64,000 nt of DNA, from assembly GCF_017355265.1 (NCBI RefSeq), contig NZ_JADIJQ010000001.1, positions 1 through 64,000 of the forward strand. Direction: 5' to 3'. The position numbers and the translations under genes are program-made. Source of the DNA: Tessaracoccus sp. SD287. Its GTDB lineage: Bacteria; Actinomycetota; Actinomycetes; Propionibacteriales; Propionibacteriaceae. Of this stretch, positions 8,200-17,607 are shown one piece after another (positions within the stretch are counted from its first letter, which is position 1; every line of letters starts with the position of its first letter). The notes beneath the pieces are model-generated. The model saw only the letters and a list, made by a program, of their open reading frames with translations, was not told the DNA's origin and searched no databases.

Positions 8200-8329
8200 C
8201 CCCCGTGAAGAAGAGCTGCGCCAGGTGCAGTCGGACTCCACCCAGCAGGAGGCCCCGCAGCACGAACAGGACGACGAGAAGTTGTTGGGTGATGAAGAAG
8301 AACTGCCGCTGATGCCCGAAGAGGACTGA
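8183..8329 (+). CDS. Acidic 48-residue small protein, short relative of 7657-7998
   Basis: Encodes a 48-residue acidic protein whose ends match the larger upstream neighbour (MTENPN at the start, DEEELPLMPEED at the end). The conserved leader and start context over 44 bp argue that this short frame is real and translated. There is no recognised domain, no membrane segment and no cysteine. The stop lies one base before the 3' end of the convergent maleylpyruvate isomerase-like gene. Function unknown. Confidence 0.7.
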   Translation: MTENPNPREEELRQVQSDSTQQEAPQHEQDDEKLLGDEEELPLMPEED

Positions 8330-8330
8330 G

Positions 8331-8957
8331 TCAGCGCATCAGGCTGTAGTCGGCCGCCAGCGGCACCCGTCCGGTGGCGGCCTCCAACAATGCCACCGCC
8401 ATGCCCCGCTGCACCGCCACCTGACCCAGCAGGGACAGAGCCGGAACCGTCGCTTCGACGAGCTCGGGCGGCGGTTCGGTCCCGAGGGCCCGGGCCAGGT
8501 CCAAGCCGTGGACGACGAGCTCCAGGTTGCGGGTCCGCAGGAACTCCCGCAGCGCCAGGGTGCCGAACCGGCTGCTGACCAGCCGGTTGTCGGGCGCCTC
8601 GTCCAACGCCTCGCGGGCCGCCGCGGCGGCCTCCCGCGCCGCCGCCGCCAGACTCACCCCCAGTTCGGCGGCGTCGTTGCGGGCCCGTTCCTCGACGCCG
8701 GGGTGCACACCGGGTGCGGTCAGCCCCTCCACCAGGTACTGCACGGCGCTGATCGGTGACTGACCCGTCGGCTCGTCGTCGGCGAGCGCCTTGCTCAGGA
8801 CCGTCCAGGCTCGGATGGTGTGGGCGGTGAGCTCGGCCAAGTTCCAGTTGCCCAGACCCGGACGGTCGGCTGCATCCTCGGGCACCTGGTCGATCAACGA
8901 CAGGGCGGCCCGGGTGAGCCGGGTGAACCATTCACGGCTCGCGGTGAGATCGGTCAT
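8331..8957 (-). CDS. Maleylpyruvate isomerase-like (mycothiol-dependent MDMPI/DinB fold) protein
   Basis: A 208-residue four-helix-bundle protein of the actinobacterial family annotated as maleylpyruvate isomerase N-terminal/TIGR03083. Typical segments are GNWNLAELTAHT (with the metal-binding type histidine) and RNLELVVHGLDLARALG. Relatives are metal-dependent thiol transferases using mycothiol, or enzymes of unknown substrate. An AGGATGAG ribosome-binding region precedes the ATG. It converges on the acidic small gene without overlap. The precise reaction is not predictable. Confidence 0.8.
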   Translation of the reverse strand: MTDLTASREWFTRLTRAALSLIDQVPEDAADRPGLGNWNLAELTAHTIRAWTVLSKALADDEPTGQSPISAVQYLVEGLTAPGVHPGVEERARNDAAELGVSLAAAAREAAAAAREALDEAPDNRLVSSRFGTLALREFLRTRNLELVVHGLDLARALGTEPPPELVEATVPALSLLGQVAVQRGMAVALLEAATGRVPLAADYSLMR

Positions 8958-9005
8958 GCCTCATCCTGCCCCGACCCGCGCGGACTCGACAAGGGGCCCA
9001 CCGAA

Positions 9006-9365
9006 TCAGGGCGCCAGCGTCCATCCGAAGGCGGCGGCTGCCACGCAGAGCACCGCCATCAGCGCCACCAGCCCCAGCCCGGCCCAGCGGCGCTGCTCCA
9101 CCACCAGCCGGGCGGACTCGAGCATCGCGGTGCTGAAGGTGGTGAACCCGCCGAAGAATCCTGTGCCCACCAGCGCCATCACCAGCTCGGAGTGTCCCGC
9201 CCACCATCCGTACAGCAGTCCCAGGCCCAGGGAGCCCAACAGGTTCACCGCCAGCGTGCCGATCGGGACCGAGGTGCGGCGCAGTGAGGTCACCACGCCG
9301 TCCACGAAGAACCGGGCCGCGGCACCCAGACCGCCGAACACGCCCACCAGCAGCATCGTCAGCAT
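9006..9365 (-). CDS. crcB: Fluoride ion channel CrcB/Fluc, second subunit of a pair
   Basis: A 119-residue, four-helix membrane protein that exports fluoride. It has GGLGAAARFF near the N-terminus, the conserved asparagine in TLAVNLLGS and the family hallmark GGFTTFSTAM. The ATG overlaps the TGA of the preceding crcB as TGATG, giving translational coupling. Gram-positive bacteria often carry two adjacent, non-identical Fluc genes whose products form an antiparallel heterodimer, and this pair fits that arrangement. There is no room upstream for a fluoride riboswitch. Confidence 0.92.
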   Translation of the reverse strand: MLTMLLVGVFGGLGAAARFFVDGVVTSLRRTSVPIGTLAVNLLGSLGLGLLYGWWAGHSELVMALVGTGFFGGFTTFSTAMLESARLVVEQRRWAGLGLVALMAVLCVAAAAFGWTLAP

Positions 9366-9832
9366 CAGGACCGCTCCAGCGGGGCCCCGAGCAGGGTGCG
9401 CCGTCCAGGACTGGCCAACCACAGGCCGAACAGGGCCATCAGCAGACCCCCGAGCAGGGTCAGCACCGCGTACAGCAGCGCCAGCACGGGCTGCCCGGTG
9501 CGCAGCAGGTCCACCGTCTCCACGGCAAAGGCGCTGTAGGTGGTGAACCCGCCCATCAGCCCGGTGCCCAGCGCCAGACGCAGCGGCAGGTGGCCCCGGC
9601 GCAGCCGCCCCAGAAGCTCGAGCATGACCGACAGGACGAGGGCCCCGACCAGGTTGACCAGCAGCGTCGACCAGGGCCAACCGCCTGGTTCACGGCGCAC
9701 CACCTGTCCCAGGGCGGCCCGCCCCCAGGTGCCGACGGCCCCGCCGGCCGCGACCAGCGCCAGCATGGAGGGACGCAGGTACGCCGGGTGTGCGGCCGAC
9801 GGGGCAGCGGGAACAGAGCTCACCCCCGGCAC
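9365..9832 (-). CDS. crcB: Fluoride ion channel CrcB/Fluc, first subunit of a pair
   Basis: A 155-residue Fluc protein with four hydrophobic helices, GGAVGTWGRAAL at the start of helix 1, LLVNLVGAL in helix 2 and the signature GGFTTYSAFAVET. It is cotranscribed and translationally coupled with the smaller crcB downstream. The GTG start at 9832 gives a 20-residue N-terminal extension and has no obvious ribosome-binding site; an internal GTG (9823) or ATG (9766) is possible, so the true start is uncertain. Confidence 0.88.
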   Translation of the reverse strand: MPGVSSVPAAPSAAHPAYLRPSMLALVAAGGAVGTWGRAALGQVVRREPGGWPWSTLLVNLVGALVLSVMLELLGRLRRGHLPLRLALGTGLMGGFTTYSAFAVETVDLLRTGQPVLALLYAVLTLLGGLLMALFGLWLASPGRRTLLGAPLERS

Positions 9833-9862
9833 TCTAGACCGGGGGTGGGCCCGTCGGGCACG

Positions 9863-10924
9863 TCAGGCGTTCTGGTAGGCGACCTCGCGCAGCAGCACGC
9901 GGTAGCCCATCTTCTCGTTGATGCCGATCATCGGGTCGTTGACGTGGCTGTTCCAGGTGAGTTCGCGGAGCAGCTGGGGTGCCTGCTCACTGATCACCCG
10001 ATGGGTGGCCGCCTTCAGCGCCAGACCGAGTCGGTGTCCCCGGTGTTCGGGCATCACCAGGGTGTTCTCCTGCCAGACCAGGGTGGTGCCCGGGTTGTTG
10101 CGGTACTGCAACTCCGAATGCCCCACCAGGCTGCCGTCGGGTGCCACCGCCACCGCGATGACCGGGACGATGCCGGTGCGGTCCTGCCGGTCAAAGGCGA
10201 TCTGCAGCCGCTTCTCGTCGTAGTGCTGGGGTTCCAGCTCGACGTCCTCGTCCGGCTCGTCCAGGTCGAGCTGGGTGAGCAGGGCCCCGTAGCGCAGCCA
10301 GTGCTCCCGGGGCGGGTGCCCGTGCCAGACCTGAATGCTGTAGTCGCCGAGGTGGGGTGCGGCCTCGGCCTCCATCGCGTCGAGGACCTCTGCCGGGACG
10401 GGAAGGTCGAGCAGCCGTGCCACCGCCACGTTGCGGCGGGTCAGACCCAGTCGGGCGGCGATCCTGTTGATCGGCAGACTGGGGTCGTCGACGTCAGCTT
10501 CCGCGTCGGTCACGGTGCCGTAGGTGGTCAGCCGTGGCCGACCGATCTGCTCGCGCTGGGCCTCGAGCTCGTCCAGCAGCCGGGAGGCAATGCCACGTCC
10601 CCGGTAGGGCGTCAGCACCTCGACGTGGAAGTGGATCATGTCCAGGTTCTCGTTGAGCGGCACATTGAGTTCCAGTTGGCCGACCATGACCTCCTCTCCT
10701 GAATCCGTGGGCAGGAAGGCCCCGAAGGTGCGGATGTCCCAGTAGTCGGTGGGGGTCATGTTCGTCGCCTGCTGCTGGGTCGTGCGAACGTCACGGCCGC
10801 CGAGGGTCTCCTCGATGGCGGCCATCTCGAAGGCGGCGCAGGCCTCGACGTCGGCGTTCGAGGTCGGCTGCAGCCGTCGAAGCGTGAGCGTGGGCGAAGG
10901 GATGGGGCTCTGGGTGCTGGTCAC
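9863..10924 (-). CDS. Tandem GNAT-domain acetyltransferase
   Basis: About 353 residues containing two GNAT folds. The first has VEVLTPYRGRGIASRLL (Q/R-x-x-G-x-G/A acetyl-CoA loop) and the second VMPEHRGHRLGLALKAATH with a matching loop. This two-domain plan resembles mycothiol synthase-like and aminoglycoside-type GNATs, but the middle region (EPQHYDEKRLQ) is not diagnostic, so the substrate is unknown. I give the GTG at 10924; a TTG at 10960 with GGGA upstream would add twelve residues. The gene is divergent from the DUF4303 gene, with about 90 bases between them. Confidence 0.8.
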   Translation of the reverse strand: MTSTQSPIPSPTLTLRRLQPTSNADVEACAAFEMAAIEETLGGRDVRTTQQQATNMTPTDYWDIRTFGAFLPTDSGEEVMVGQLELNVPLNENLDMIHFHVEVLTPYRGRGIASRLLDELEAQREQIGRPRLTTYGTVTDAEADVDDPSLPINRIAARLGLTRRNVAVARLLDLPVPAEVLDAMEAEAAPHLGDYSIQVWHGHPPREHWLRYGALLTQLDLDEPDEDVELEPQHYDEKRLQIAFDRQDRTGIVPVIAVAVAPDGSLVGHSELQYRNNPGTTLVWQENTLVMPEHRGHRLGLALKAATHRVISEQAPQLLRELTWNSHVNDPMIGINEKMGYRVLLREVAYQNA

Positions 10925-11015
10925 GGCTCCACAGTCGCACCGCGGACCTGCCGTGATCAACTGGATTTCCCACCCTTGGCGCGCGGCGCACCACGGTTCG
11001 ATCTAGCCTTGGGGC

Positions 11016-11603
11016 ATGTCGCAGTCAGCTGATCTGGTCCATGCCGAACTTCGGGATCTGTACGAGCGGATGGTGGCCTGTTTCGTGGCCACGATCCCGC
11101 CGATGCTCGCCAGTCACGCCGACGAGGACCTGTACGCGCTGGCCGTGACCACCGACAGTGACGTCACCACCTGCAGACTGCTGGCCCACACCGAGGAGGC
11201 GCTGGCCGCCATTCCCGAGGTCGACGACGAACCCGAGTACTACCGCTGGTGGCCGGACGAGTGGTCGATCCACGACTGGGAGGTCGACCCGGAGTCCGGG
11301 GCCGAGACCACCACCGACCTGAGCCGCGACCTGTTCGACCTCGAACGGACCGCCACTGCCTCCGGCATCATGGTCAACGACTGGCACAAGGCCGCCCGCG
11401 ACATTCTCCAGGCGGCACTGGGACACGAACTGGTGGCCCAATCGGTGACCAACATCAACCCGGATTGGGCCCCGGTGCTGTTCGTCGCCGACACCGACGG
11501 CGACCAGCAGCCCACCCTGGACAGCATCGACCAGTTGAATGCCGAGCATCCCGACCCCGAACTGGTCGCCGCCGCCAGGACCTTCTTCGCCGAGAACAGC
11601 TGA
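11016..11603 (+). CDS. DUF4303-like protein
   Basis: A 195-residue soluble protein matching the DUF4303 pattern: an N-terminal helical stretch, LYALAVTTDSDVTT, an aromatic block (EYYRWWPDEW) and a C-terminal VLFVADTDGD segment. Members of this family are often found singly in actinobacteria and near immunity-type genes; no toxin gene is adjacent here. A TAGCCT box at 11004-11009, six bases before the ATG, indicates a leaderless transcript. Function unknown. Confidence 0.75.
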   Translation: MSQSADLVHAELRDLYERMVACFVATIPPMLASHADEDLYALAVTTDSDVTTCRLLAHTEEALAAIPEVDDEPEYYRWWPDEWSIHDWEVDPESGAETTTDLSRDLFDLERTATASGIMVNDWHKAARDILQAALGHELVAQSVTNINPDWAPVLFVADTDGDQQPTLDSIDQLNAEHPDPELVAAARTFFAENS

Positions 11604-11707
11604 CCCCACTGGTCCCTCCCGACAGCACATCTCTCCTGATCGGCCAGTGTCGGCGCTGCGTGAGGTGAGTCCACAGCCTGAATCCGGGCGAGTTCAGGTC
11701 ACAGGCT

Positions 11708-14700
11708 TCACCTCTGGATGTCGCGAAGCGCCCTCAGGCTGACCGAGACCGGGGCCAGTCCCCCGTGTTCGACCTGCAGCGCCTCCTGGATCGTGGACAG
11801 CGCCGATTCGATGGCCACCGCATGATCGGTCCACCACTGGTCGACGTCACCGCCGTCCTCCAGCACGCCACCCACCAGTTGCCCCAGCACCAGGTGGGCG
11901 TCCAGACTGCTGGAGGTTCGTGCCATCGCGTCCCAGCGACCGGCATGACCCAGGTCGTCAATGGCGTCGAGCAGGTCGCCCACCTGCAGCCGATGCTGCA
12001 ACTCGAACCAGATGCGCAGCACCCGGGGCACGTCGGTGGCATGCTGTCCGGCCAGGTCGACGGCGTCCAGCACCACGTAGGACGCGGCCAGCCCGGCCGC
12101 GTGGTGGGCCAGGTCCTCGGGCACGTTCCAGTCCAGGAATTGCTGGACGTCGGCCTCGTACTCCTCGGCCAGTCGCCCCTGCAGCAACTCGCGCACTCGT
12201 CCGCGCAGTTCAGTGGCCGCCGGTCGGTAGCGTTCGACGTAGTCGGTGATGTCGCTGAGGTCCCCCTGCAGCAGGGTGCGTCGCACGGCGCGGTCGAGCA
12301 GGCGCCGGAAACTCAGGTACAGCTCTGCCTGCGCCCGGGTCGGGGCCACGTTGTCGAGCGACTCGACGGCATGCATGTACTCGTTCAGCCCGAAGACCTC
12401 ACGGCAGGCGATGAAGGCCCCCACGACGTCGGCCTCTTCGGCACCGGTCTCCTCCATGGCCCGGAAGACGAAGGAGACCCCGCCACGGTTGAAGACGTTG
12501 TTGGCCACCGCGTTCGCCACGATCTCGCGACGCAGTGGGTGCTGCTGGATCTCGCCGGCGAACCGACGACGCAACTGTTCGGGGAAGTAGTCGACCAGGA
12601 CATGGTCGAAGTAGGGGTCATCCAACAGGCCGGTCTCCAGCAGGTGGGACTTCACCTCGATCTTGGTCCAGGCCATCACCACGGCAAATTCCGGCGAGGA
12701 GAGTCCCATCCCGAGACTGGCCTGGCGTTCATCCAGTTCGGCGTCGGTGGGCAGCGCCTCCAGGTCGCGGTTCATCCCGACAGAGGCCTCCAGGCTGGCC
12801 ATCAGCCGCTGGTGCGGCCCGACCATCTGCGCGTCCTGGGTGCGCGCATTGCCCACCAGGACGTTCTGTTCGTAGTTGGTCCGCAGCACGTGCTGGGCAA
12901 CCTCGTCGGTCATGTCCACCAGCATCCGGTCACGCTGCTTCTGGGTGAGGTCACCGGCCCTCATGGCCTGGTTGAGGACGATCTTGATGTTGACCTCGTG
13001 GTCAGACGTGTCGACCCCGGCCGAGTTGTCGATGGCATCGGTGTTCACCCCGATGCCCGCCAGCGCCGCCTCGACGCGTGCCCGCTGGGTGAGGCCCAGG
13101 TTGCCGCCCTCGCCGATGACCGCCACCCGCAGGTTGCTGGCATCGACCCGCACCGCGTCGTTGCTGCGGTCGCCCACCTGGTCGTGGCGCTCGTCGGTGG
13201 CCTTGACGTAGGTGCCGATGCCTCCGTTCCAGAACAGGTCGACCGGTGCCTCCAGCACGGCCTTGACCAGCTCCGCAGGGGTCAACCGGGTGGCGCTGAT
13301 GCCCAGCGCGTGGCGCATCGGTCCGGTGATCTCGATGGACTTGGCGTCCCGGGGCCACACCCCGCCGCCCTCGCTGATCAGGGTGCGGTCGTAGTCGTCC
13401 CAGGACGAGCGGGGCAGGGCTGCCAACCGCTGCCGCTCCCCGAAGCTGACGGCGGCGTCCGGGACGGGGTCGACGAAGACGTGGCGGTGGTCGAAGGCCG
13501 CCACCAGCCGAATGTGGGGTGAGCGCAGCATGCCGTTTCCGAACACGTCACCGGACATGTCCCCGACGCCGACGCAGGTGAAGTCCTGCGCCTGGGTGTC
13601 AAGGCCGCGTTCCCGGAAGTGTCGCTTGACCGATTCCCAGGCGCCGCGGGCGGTGATGCCCATCGCCTTGTGGTCGAAGCCGCGCGAACCACCCGAGGCG
13701 AAGGCGTCACCGAGCCAGAAGCCGCGCTCCAGGGCGATGGCATTGGCCAGGTCGGAGAAGCTGGCGGTGCCCTTGTCCGCCGCCACCACCAGGTAGGGGT
13801 CGTCCTGGTCGTAGCGCAGCACCTGCTCGGGGGGCACCACGGTGGTGCCGACACGGTTGTCGGTCACCGACAGCATGGCGGTGATGAACTGCTGGTACGC
13901 GGCCCTGCCCTCGTCGAGCCAGGCGTCCCGGTTGGTCGTCGGCGAGCCGGCCCTGCGGGCGAAGAAGCCGCCCTTGGCCCCGGCGGGGACGATGACGGCG
14001 TTCTTGACCACCTGCGCCTTGACCAGGCCCAGGATCTCGGTGCGGAAGTCCTCGCGACGATCGGACCAGCGCAGTCCCCCGCGGGCCACCGACCCGAAGC
14101 GCAGGTGCACCCCCTCGACGCGGGGGCCGTGCACCCAGATTTCGCGGTACGGCCGCGGCTCGGGTGCCAGCGGCAGGTCACGGGTGGCCAGCTTGAGCGC
14201 GAGTGCCGGCTCGGGCCTGCCCGCGGCGTCACGCTGGTAGTAGTTCGTCCGCAGGATGGCGGCGATGACCTGGCAGCAGCCGGTCAGGATGAACTCCTGG
14301 TCAAGGGAGGGCACCGCGTCGACCAGTTCGTCCAGGTCGGCGCGCACCTGCGCCACGGCCGCGGCGCGTTCGTCGGGGTCGGTGAATCGCTCGGGGTCCA
14401 ACCGCGACTCGAAGAAGTCGACCAGCAGTCCAGCCGTGCGGGGGTTGGCGTGCAGCACCTGCTGCACCAACGAGGTGGAATAGCTCAGCCCGAGCTGGCG
14501 CAGGTAGGCCACCACCGTACGCAGGATGACCACCTGCCGGACGGTGAGGCCCGCGCTGAGCACCAGGGACTGCAGCGGGTCGGAGTCGACCTCACCGAGT
14601 CGGACGGCCCGCACGGCGTCCTGGAAGCGGCTGGCGGCCTCGGGTGCGGCCCAGTGCTCCTCGTCGGTGAGCAGCCCCAGGTCGAGCAGGAACTGCGGCT

Positions 14701-16438
14701 CTGCCCCCGTGGGGTGGACCACGTGGGGGTGTTCATCGGTCACGGTGACGCCCAGGTCGTTGAACATGGGCAGCAGGTCGGACAGGGTCGCCGGCGCCGA
14801 GAGGTACAGCTTCAGCCGCCGGACGCCGTCGGGGGCCCCGGTCGGGCGGTACAACGTCAGTCGCAGCGGCTCCTCGCGCAGGGCATCGAGTTGGAAGGCG
14901 TCCCAGGCACCGATCCGGGCCGTCGCCTGCTCGGTGTAGTTCTGGTTGAAGGCGCCGATGTAGCGTCCGGCCAGGGCGTCCCCGTGGTCCTCGCCGAACT
15001 CAGCCACCAGCGCAGCCTGGAACTCCTCGTTCCAGTCGCGCCCGATCTCGTCGATGAGTCGCTCCAGTCCGTCACGGTCGATGGCCGGCACGCTGCTGCC
15101 CGGCGCCATCCGCACCGTGAAGTACAGGACGGCCAGCGGCGAATTGGTGACCTGGGTCTGGTACTCGACCGACTCGCCCTCGACGGCGTTGAGCAGCAGC
15201 CGGGTGATCTGCAACCTCGAGGTGGTCGAGTAGCGGTCCCGGGGCAGGAAGACGATGAAGGTGGCGTAGCGCTGGAAGGGTTCGACGTCCACGAACAGCC
15301 GCGACTGCGGGTGCGAACCCAGCTCGCGAATTTCCAGCGCCGTCTGGGCCAGCTGGGCGGCCTCGGCGTGGAAGAGCTCCTGTCGGGGATAGCTGTCGAT
15401 GACCTGCATGAGTTCACGGCCGGCATGGGAATCGCGCTGCACCTCCAACTCGGCCAGCACGCGTTCGACGGTCTCCCGCACCAGTGGGATGCGCGTGGTC
15501 GACCCGGTGTGCAAGGTGTTGGCCAACGCGCCCACGAAGCGCTCCTCGGCGACGGGGGTTCCGTCGGGGCCCAACAGCTTCACCGCGACGATGTCGTTGT
15601 GCCGCCCCGGCAGCAGGCTGGACGGGTGGCCACCCTTGGTGACGATGACCTGCCGGTCGTGCCAGGCGGCGCGCCGCAGCGCGGTGTCCAGCGGCAGGTC
15701 GGCGGCATCCAGCAGCCGCCGGGCAATGCCCAGGCGCGAGTCGGTGACCGCGCGCACCTGGTCCCCGTCGATGTCGTAGCGGACACTTCCCAGGAAGGTG
15801 AACTCGTCGTCGGACAGGAACCGCAGCAGGTCGGCAGCCTCACGGTCGGCGACGTGGTTGGCCGCCTGCCACATCCGCGACGACATGGCCCCCCAGTCGT
15901 CGACGGCGGTGCGCACGTCCTGCAGCACCCGATGGATCGTCTGTTCCAGGTGCGCCGCAGCGCCGGGTTCGTGCAGCCGTGGAATGTGCAGGTGGATCCA
16001 CGACTCGTCGTCATGGGAGTCCTCCTCGCTGGCGGTGCGGGGACTCACCTGCTGCAGCCGGCCCCCGGCGTCGCGGGTCACGGTGAAGATCGGATGGAAC
16101 AGGTCAATGACGCGGTGCCCCAGTCCCTCCAGTGCGCCGCGCACCGAGTCGACCAGGTAGGGCCGGTCCTCGGTGACGGTCTCGACGACGCTGGCGCCCA
16201 CGGCCCAGCCGTCGCGCGCCACCGTGGGGGTGAAGACGCGGACGAGGTCCTGCCCGGGCTGGCGCTGCTGGGCCAGCACCAGGTGGCCCACGGCGATGCC
16301 GAACAGGTCCTCGGCGCGGTGGTTGGACAGTCTGTCGGTGGGCACCAGCTGGTAGTAGCTGGTCAGGTAGTCGGGGTCGACCTCGCCGTGGGATCGGATG
16401 GCCCGGGTGATGGCATCACGTTCGGTGCCGTTGATCAT
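11708..16438 (-). CDS. gdh: Large NAD-specific glutamate dehydrogenase (GDH-180 type)
   Basis: A 1576-residue enzyme that deaminates glutamate to 2-oxoglutarate with NAD+. The N-terminal half (about 1-700) holds ACT-like regulatory regions. The catalytic core follows, with GGLRWSDRREDFRTEILG and PAGAKGGF, where the lysine is about residue 822; then come a Rossmann region (VAVIGEGGNLGLTQ) and a helical C-terminal part. Length and order fit the 180-kDa class of Streptomyces and mycobacteria. In mycobacteria this enzyme is inhibited by unphosphorylated GarA, and a GarA homologue is encoded at 47387-47878. GAAAGGA precedes the ATG and a TAGGCT box lies further upstream. Confidence 0.95.
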   Translation of the reverse strand: MINGTERDAITRAIRSHGEVDPDYLTSYYQLVPTDRLSNHRAEDLFGIAVGHLVLAQQRQPGQDLVRVFTPTVARDGWAVGASVVETVTEDRPYLVDSVRGALEGLGHRVIDLFHPIFTVTRDAGGRLQQVSPRTASEEDSHDDESWIHLHIPRLHEPGAAAHLEQTIHRVLQDVRTAVDDWGAMSSRMWQAANHVADREAADLLRFLSDDEFTFLGSVRYDIDGDQVRAVTDSRLGIARRLLDAADLPLDTALRRAAWHDRQVIVTKGGHPSSLLPGRHNDIVAVKLLGPDGTPVAEERFVGALANTLHTGSTTRIPLVRETVERVLAELEVQRDSHAGRELMQVIDSYPRQELFHAEAAQLAQTALEIRELGSHPQSRLFVDVEPFQRYATFIVFLPRDRYSTTSRLQITRLLLNAVEGESVEYQTQVTNSPLAVLYFTVRMAPGSSVPAIDRDGLERLIDEIGRDWNEEFQAALVAEFGEDHGDALAGRYIGAFNQNYTEQATARIGAWDAFQLDALREEPLRLTLYRPTGAPDGVRRLKLYLSAPATLSDLLPMFNDLGVTVTDEHPHVVHPTGAEPQFLLDLGLLTDEEHWAAPEAASRFQDAVRAVRLGEVDSDPLQSLVLSAGLTVRQVVILRTVVAYLRQLGLSYSTSLVQQVLHANPRTAGLLVDFFESRLDPERFTDPDERAAAVAQVRADLDELVDAVPSLDQEFILTGCCQVIAAILRTNYYQRDAAGRPEPALALKLATRDLPLAPEPRPYREIWVHGPRVEGVHLRFGSVARGGLRWSDRREDFRTEILGLVKAQVVKNAVIVPAGAKGGFFARRAGSPTTNRDAWLDEGRAAYQQFITAMLSVTDNRVGTTVVPPEQVLRYDQDDPYLVVAADKGTASFSDLANAIALERGFWLGDAFASGGSRGFDHKAMGITARGAWESVKRHFRERGLDTQAQDFTCVGVGDMSGDVFGNGMLRSPHIRLVAAFDHRHVFVDPVPDAAVSFGERQRLAALPRSSWDDYDRTLISEGGGVWPRDAKSIEITGPMRHALGISATRLTPAELVKAVLEAPVDLFWNGGIGTYVKATDERHDQVGDRSNDAVRVDASNLRVAVIGEGGNLGLTQRARVEAALAGIGVNTDAIDNSAGVDTSDHEVNIKIVLNQAMRAGDLTQKQRDRMLVDMTDEVAQHVLRTNYEQNVLVGNARTQDAQMVGPHQRLMASLEASVGMNRDLEALPTDAELDERQASLGMGLSSPEFAVVMAWTKIEVKSHLLETGLLDDPYFDHVLVDYFPEQLRRRFAGEIQQHPLRREIVANAVANNVFNRGGVSFVFRAMEETGAEEADVVGAFIACREVFGLNEYMHAVESLDNVAPTRAQAELYLSFRRLLDRAVRRTLLQGDLSDITDYVERYRPAATELRGRVRELLQGRLAEEYEADVQQFLDWNVPEDLAHHAAGLAASYVVLDAVDLAGQHATDVPRVLRIWFELQHRLQVGDLLDAIDDLGHAGRWDAMARTSSSLDAHLVLGQLVGGVLEDGGDVDQWWTDHAVAIESALSTIQEALQVEHGGLAPVSVSLRALRDIQR

Positions 16439-16508
16439 GGTTGCTGGTCCTTTCGCGCGCCAGTGCGCTGGTGTGTCCCTGCACCAGCAGCCTAGCCAGC
16501 GGCGAGGA

Positions 16509-17459
16509 TCAGTGTGCGGGCTCCTCCACCGCGGCGGGGTCGTGGGGATCCTTGCGCCCGAACGGCAGGAAGTGCAGCACGAGCACGATCAGCCCGCCGA
16601 CCACCAGCCCGACCAGCGCCGAGTAGAGGGTGTCGACCAGCCACGCCAGCGCACCGCCGATTCCGGGCACCCCGTGGGCCGGGTCGGCCAGGAAGTGCGC
16701 CAGCTCGTAGGGGCCGTGCCAGCCCAGGGTGTTGGTGCCGCTGACCAGGATGTGTCCGCCGACCCACAGCATGGCGATCATGCCGACGAAGGACAGGACG
16801 TTGAGCAGCACGGGCATGCCGTTGACCAGCATGCGGCCCAGCTTCTGGGTGCCCTCGGCGTCCTGGTTGGTCATGTGCAGGCCGATGTCGTCCATCTTCA
16901 CGATCAGACCGACGACCCCGTAGACCAGCACGGTGATGGCCAGGCCGACGACCAGCAGGGCGAGCAGCTTCGTCCAGATGCCGAGGTCGCCGCCGACGGA
17001 GTCATTGATGGTGTTCAGCGAGATCACCAGGATCTCGGCCGACAGGATGAAGTCGGTGGTGATGGCGCCCTTGACCATCAACTTCTCGTGGTTGGGGCCC
17101 ACCTCGACGACCGGCTCGCCGTCCTTGTGCCCACCATGACCGGAGACCAGTTCGTAGACCTTTTCAGCGCCCTCGAAGACGAGGTACAGGCCGCCCAGCA
17201 TCAGCAGCGGGGTCAGGACCACCGGCAGGAAGGTGTCCAGCAGCATCAGCAGGGCGATCAGGATCGCCTTGTTCACCAGCGACCCCTTGGCGATGCGCCA
17301 GATGATCGGCAGTTCACGTGCCGGGGTGAAGCCCTCGACGTACTGAGGGGTGACAGCGGCGTCGTCGACGACGACGGCGACCGCCTTCTTGCCCGCGAGC
17401 GCGGTCATCTTGGCGATCACGGCAACGTCATCGAGCAGAGCGGCTAGACCACCGGCCAC
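16509..17459 (-). CDS. DUF808 (YedI-type) membrane protein
   Basis: A 316-residue integral membrane protein with the family opening AGGLAALLDDVAVIAKM, the block VVVDDAAVTPQYVEG, and about seven to eight hydrophobic helices. The GTG at 17459 is the start because a perfect GGAGG sits seven bases upstream and homology begins there. The family has been suggested to act in transport or membrane stress, without firm evidence. It lies 70 bases upstream of the GDH gene on the same strand and may share its transcript. Confidence 0.87.
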   Translation of the reverse strand: MAGGLAALLDDVAVIAKMTALAGKKAVAVVVDDAAVTPQYVEGFTPARELPIIWRIAKGSLVNKAILIALLMLLDTFLPVVLTPLLMLGGLYLVFEGAEKVYELVSGHGGHKDGEPVVEVGPNHEKLMVKGAITTDFILSAEILVISLNTINDSVGGDLGIWTKLLALLVVGLAITVLVYGVVGLIVKMDDIGLHMTNQDAEGTQKLGRMLVNGMPVLLNVLSFVGMIAMLWVGGHILVSGTNTLGWHGPYELAHFLADPAHGVPGIGGALAWLVDTLYSALVGLVVGGLIVLVLHFLPFGRKDPHDPAAVEEPAH

Positions 17460-17607
17460 GGCACTACCTCCGGGTGTGTTGAGGGAAGATCCCCAGCAAG
17501 TTACCACCCCAACCGGTGTCCACCGTCGCACATGATGTCCTCGGAGACCTAGGGTGGACGGGGCCCTGCGGGGTCCGCCGCACCCGCCAGACCCCAGGAG
17601 ACTCGCT

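Noticed and set aside
9833-9862. Fluoride riboswitch before the crcB pair
   Set aside because: The gap to the upstream gene is 30 bases with no conserved fluoride-aptamer sequence.
13619-16495. Very long open frame antisense to the NAD-GDH gene
   Set aside because: It has low-complexity, Gly/Gln/Val-rich composition with no domain, a typical shadow of a high-G+C gene. The minus-strand GDH has clear motifs. The same applies to long antisense frames opposite the RND, mutB, pimA and P450 genes.
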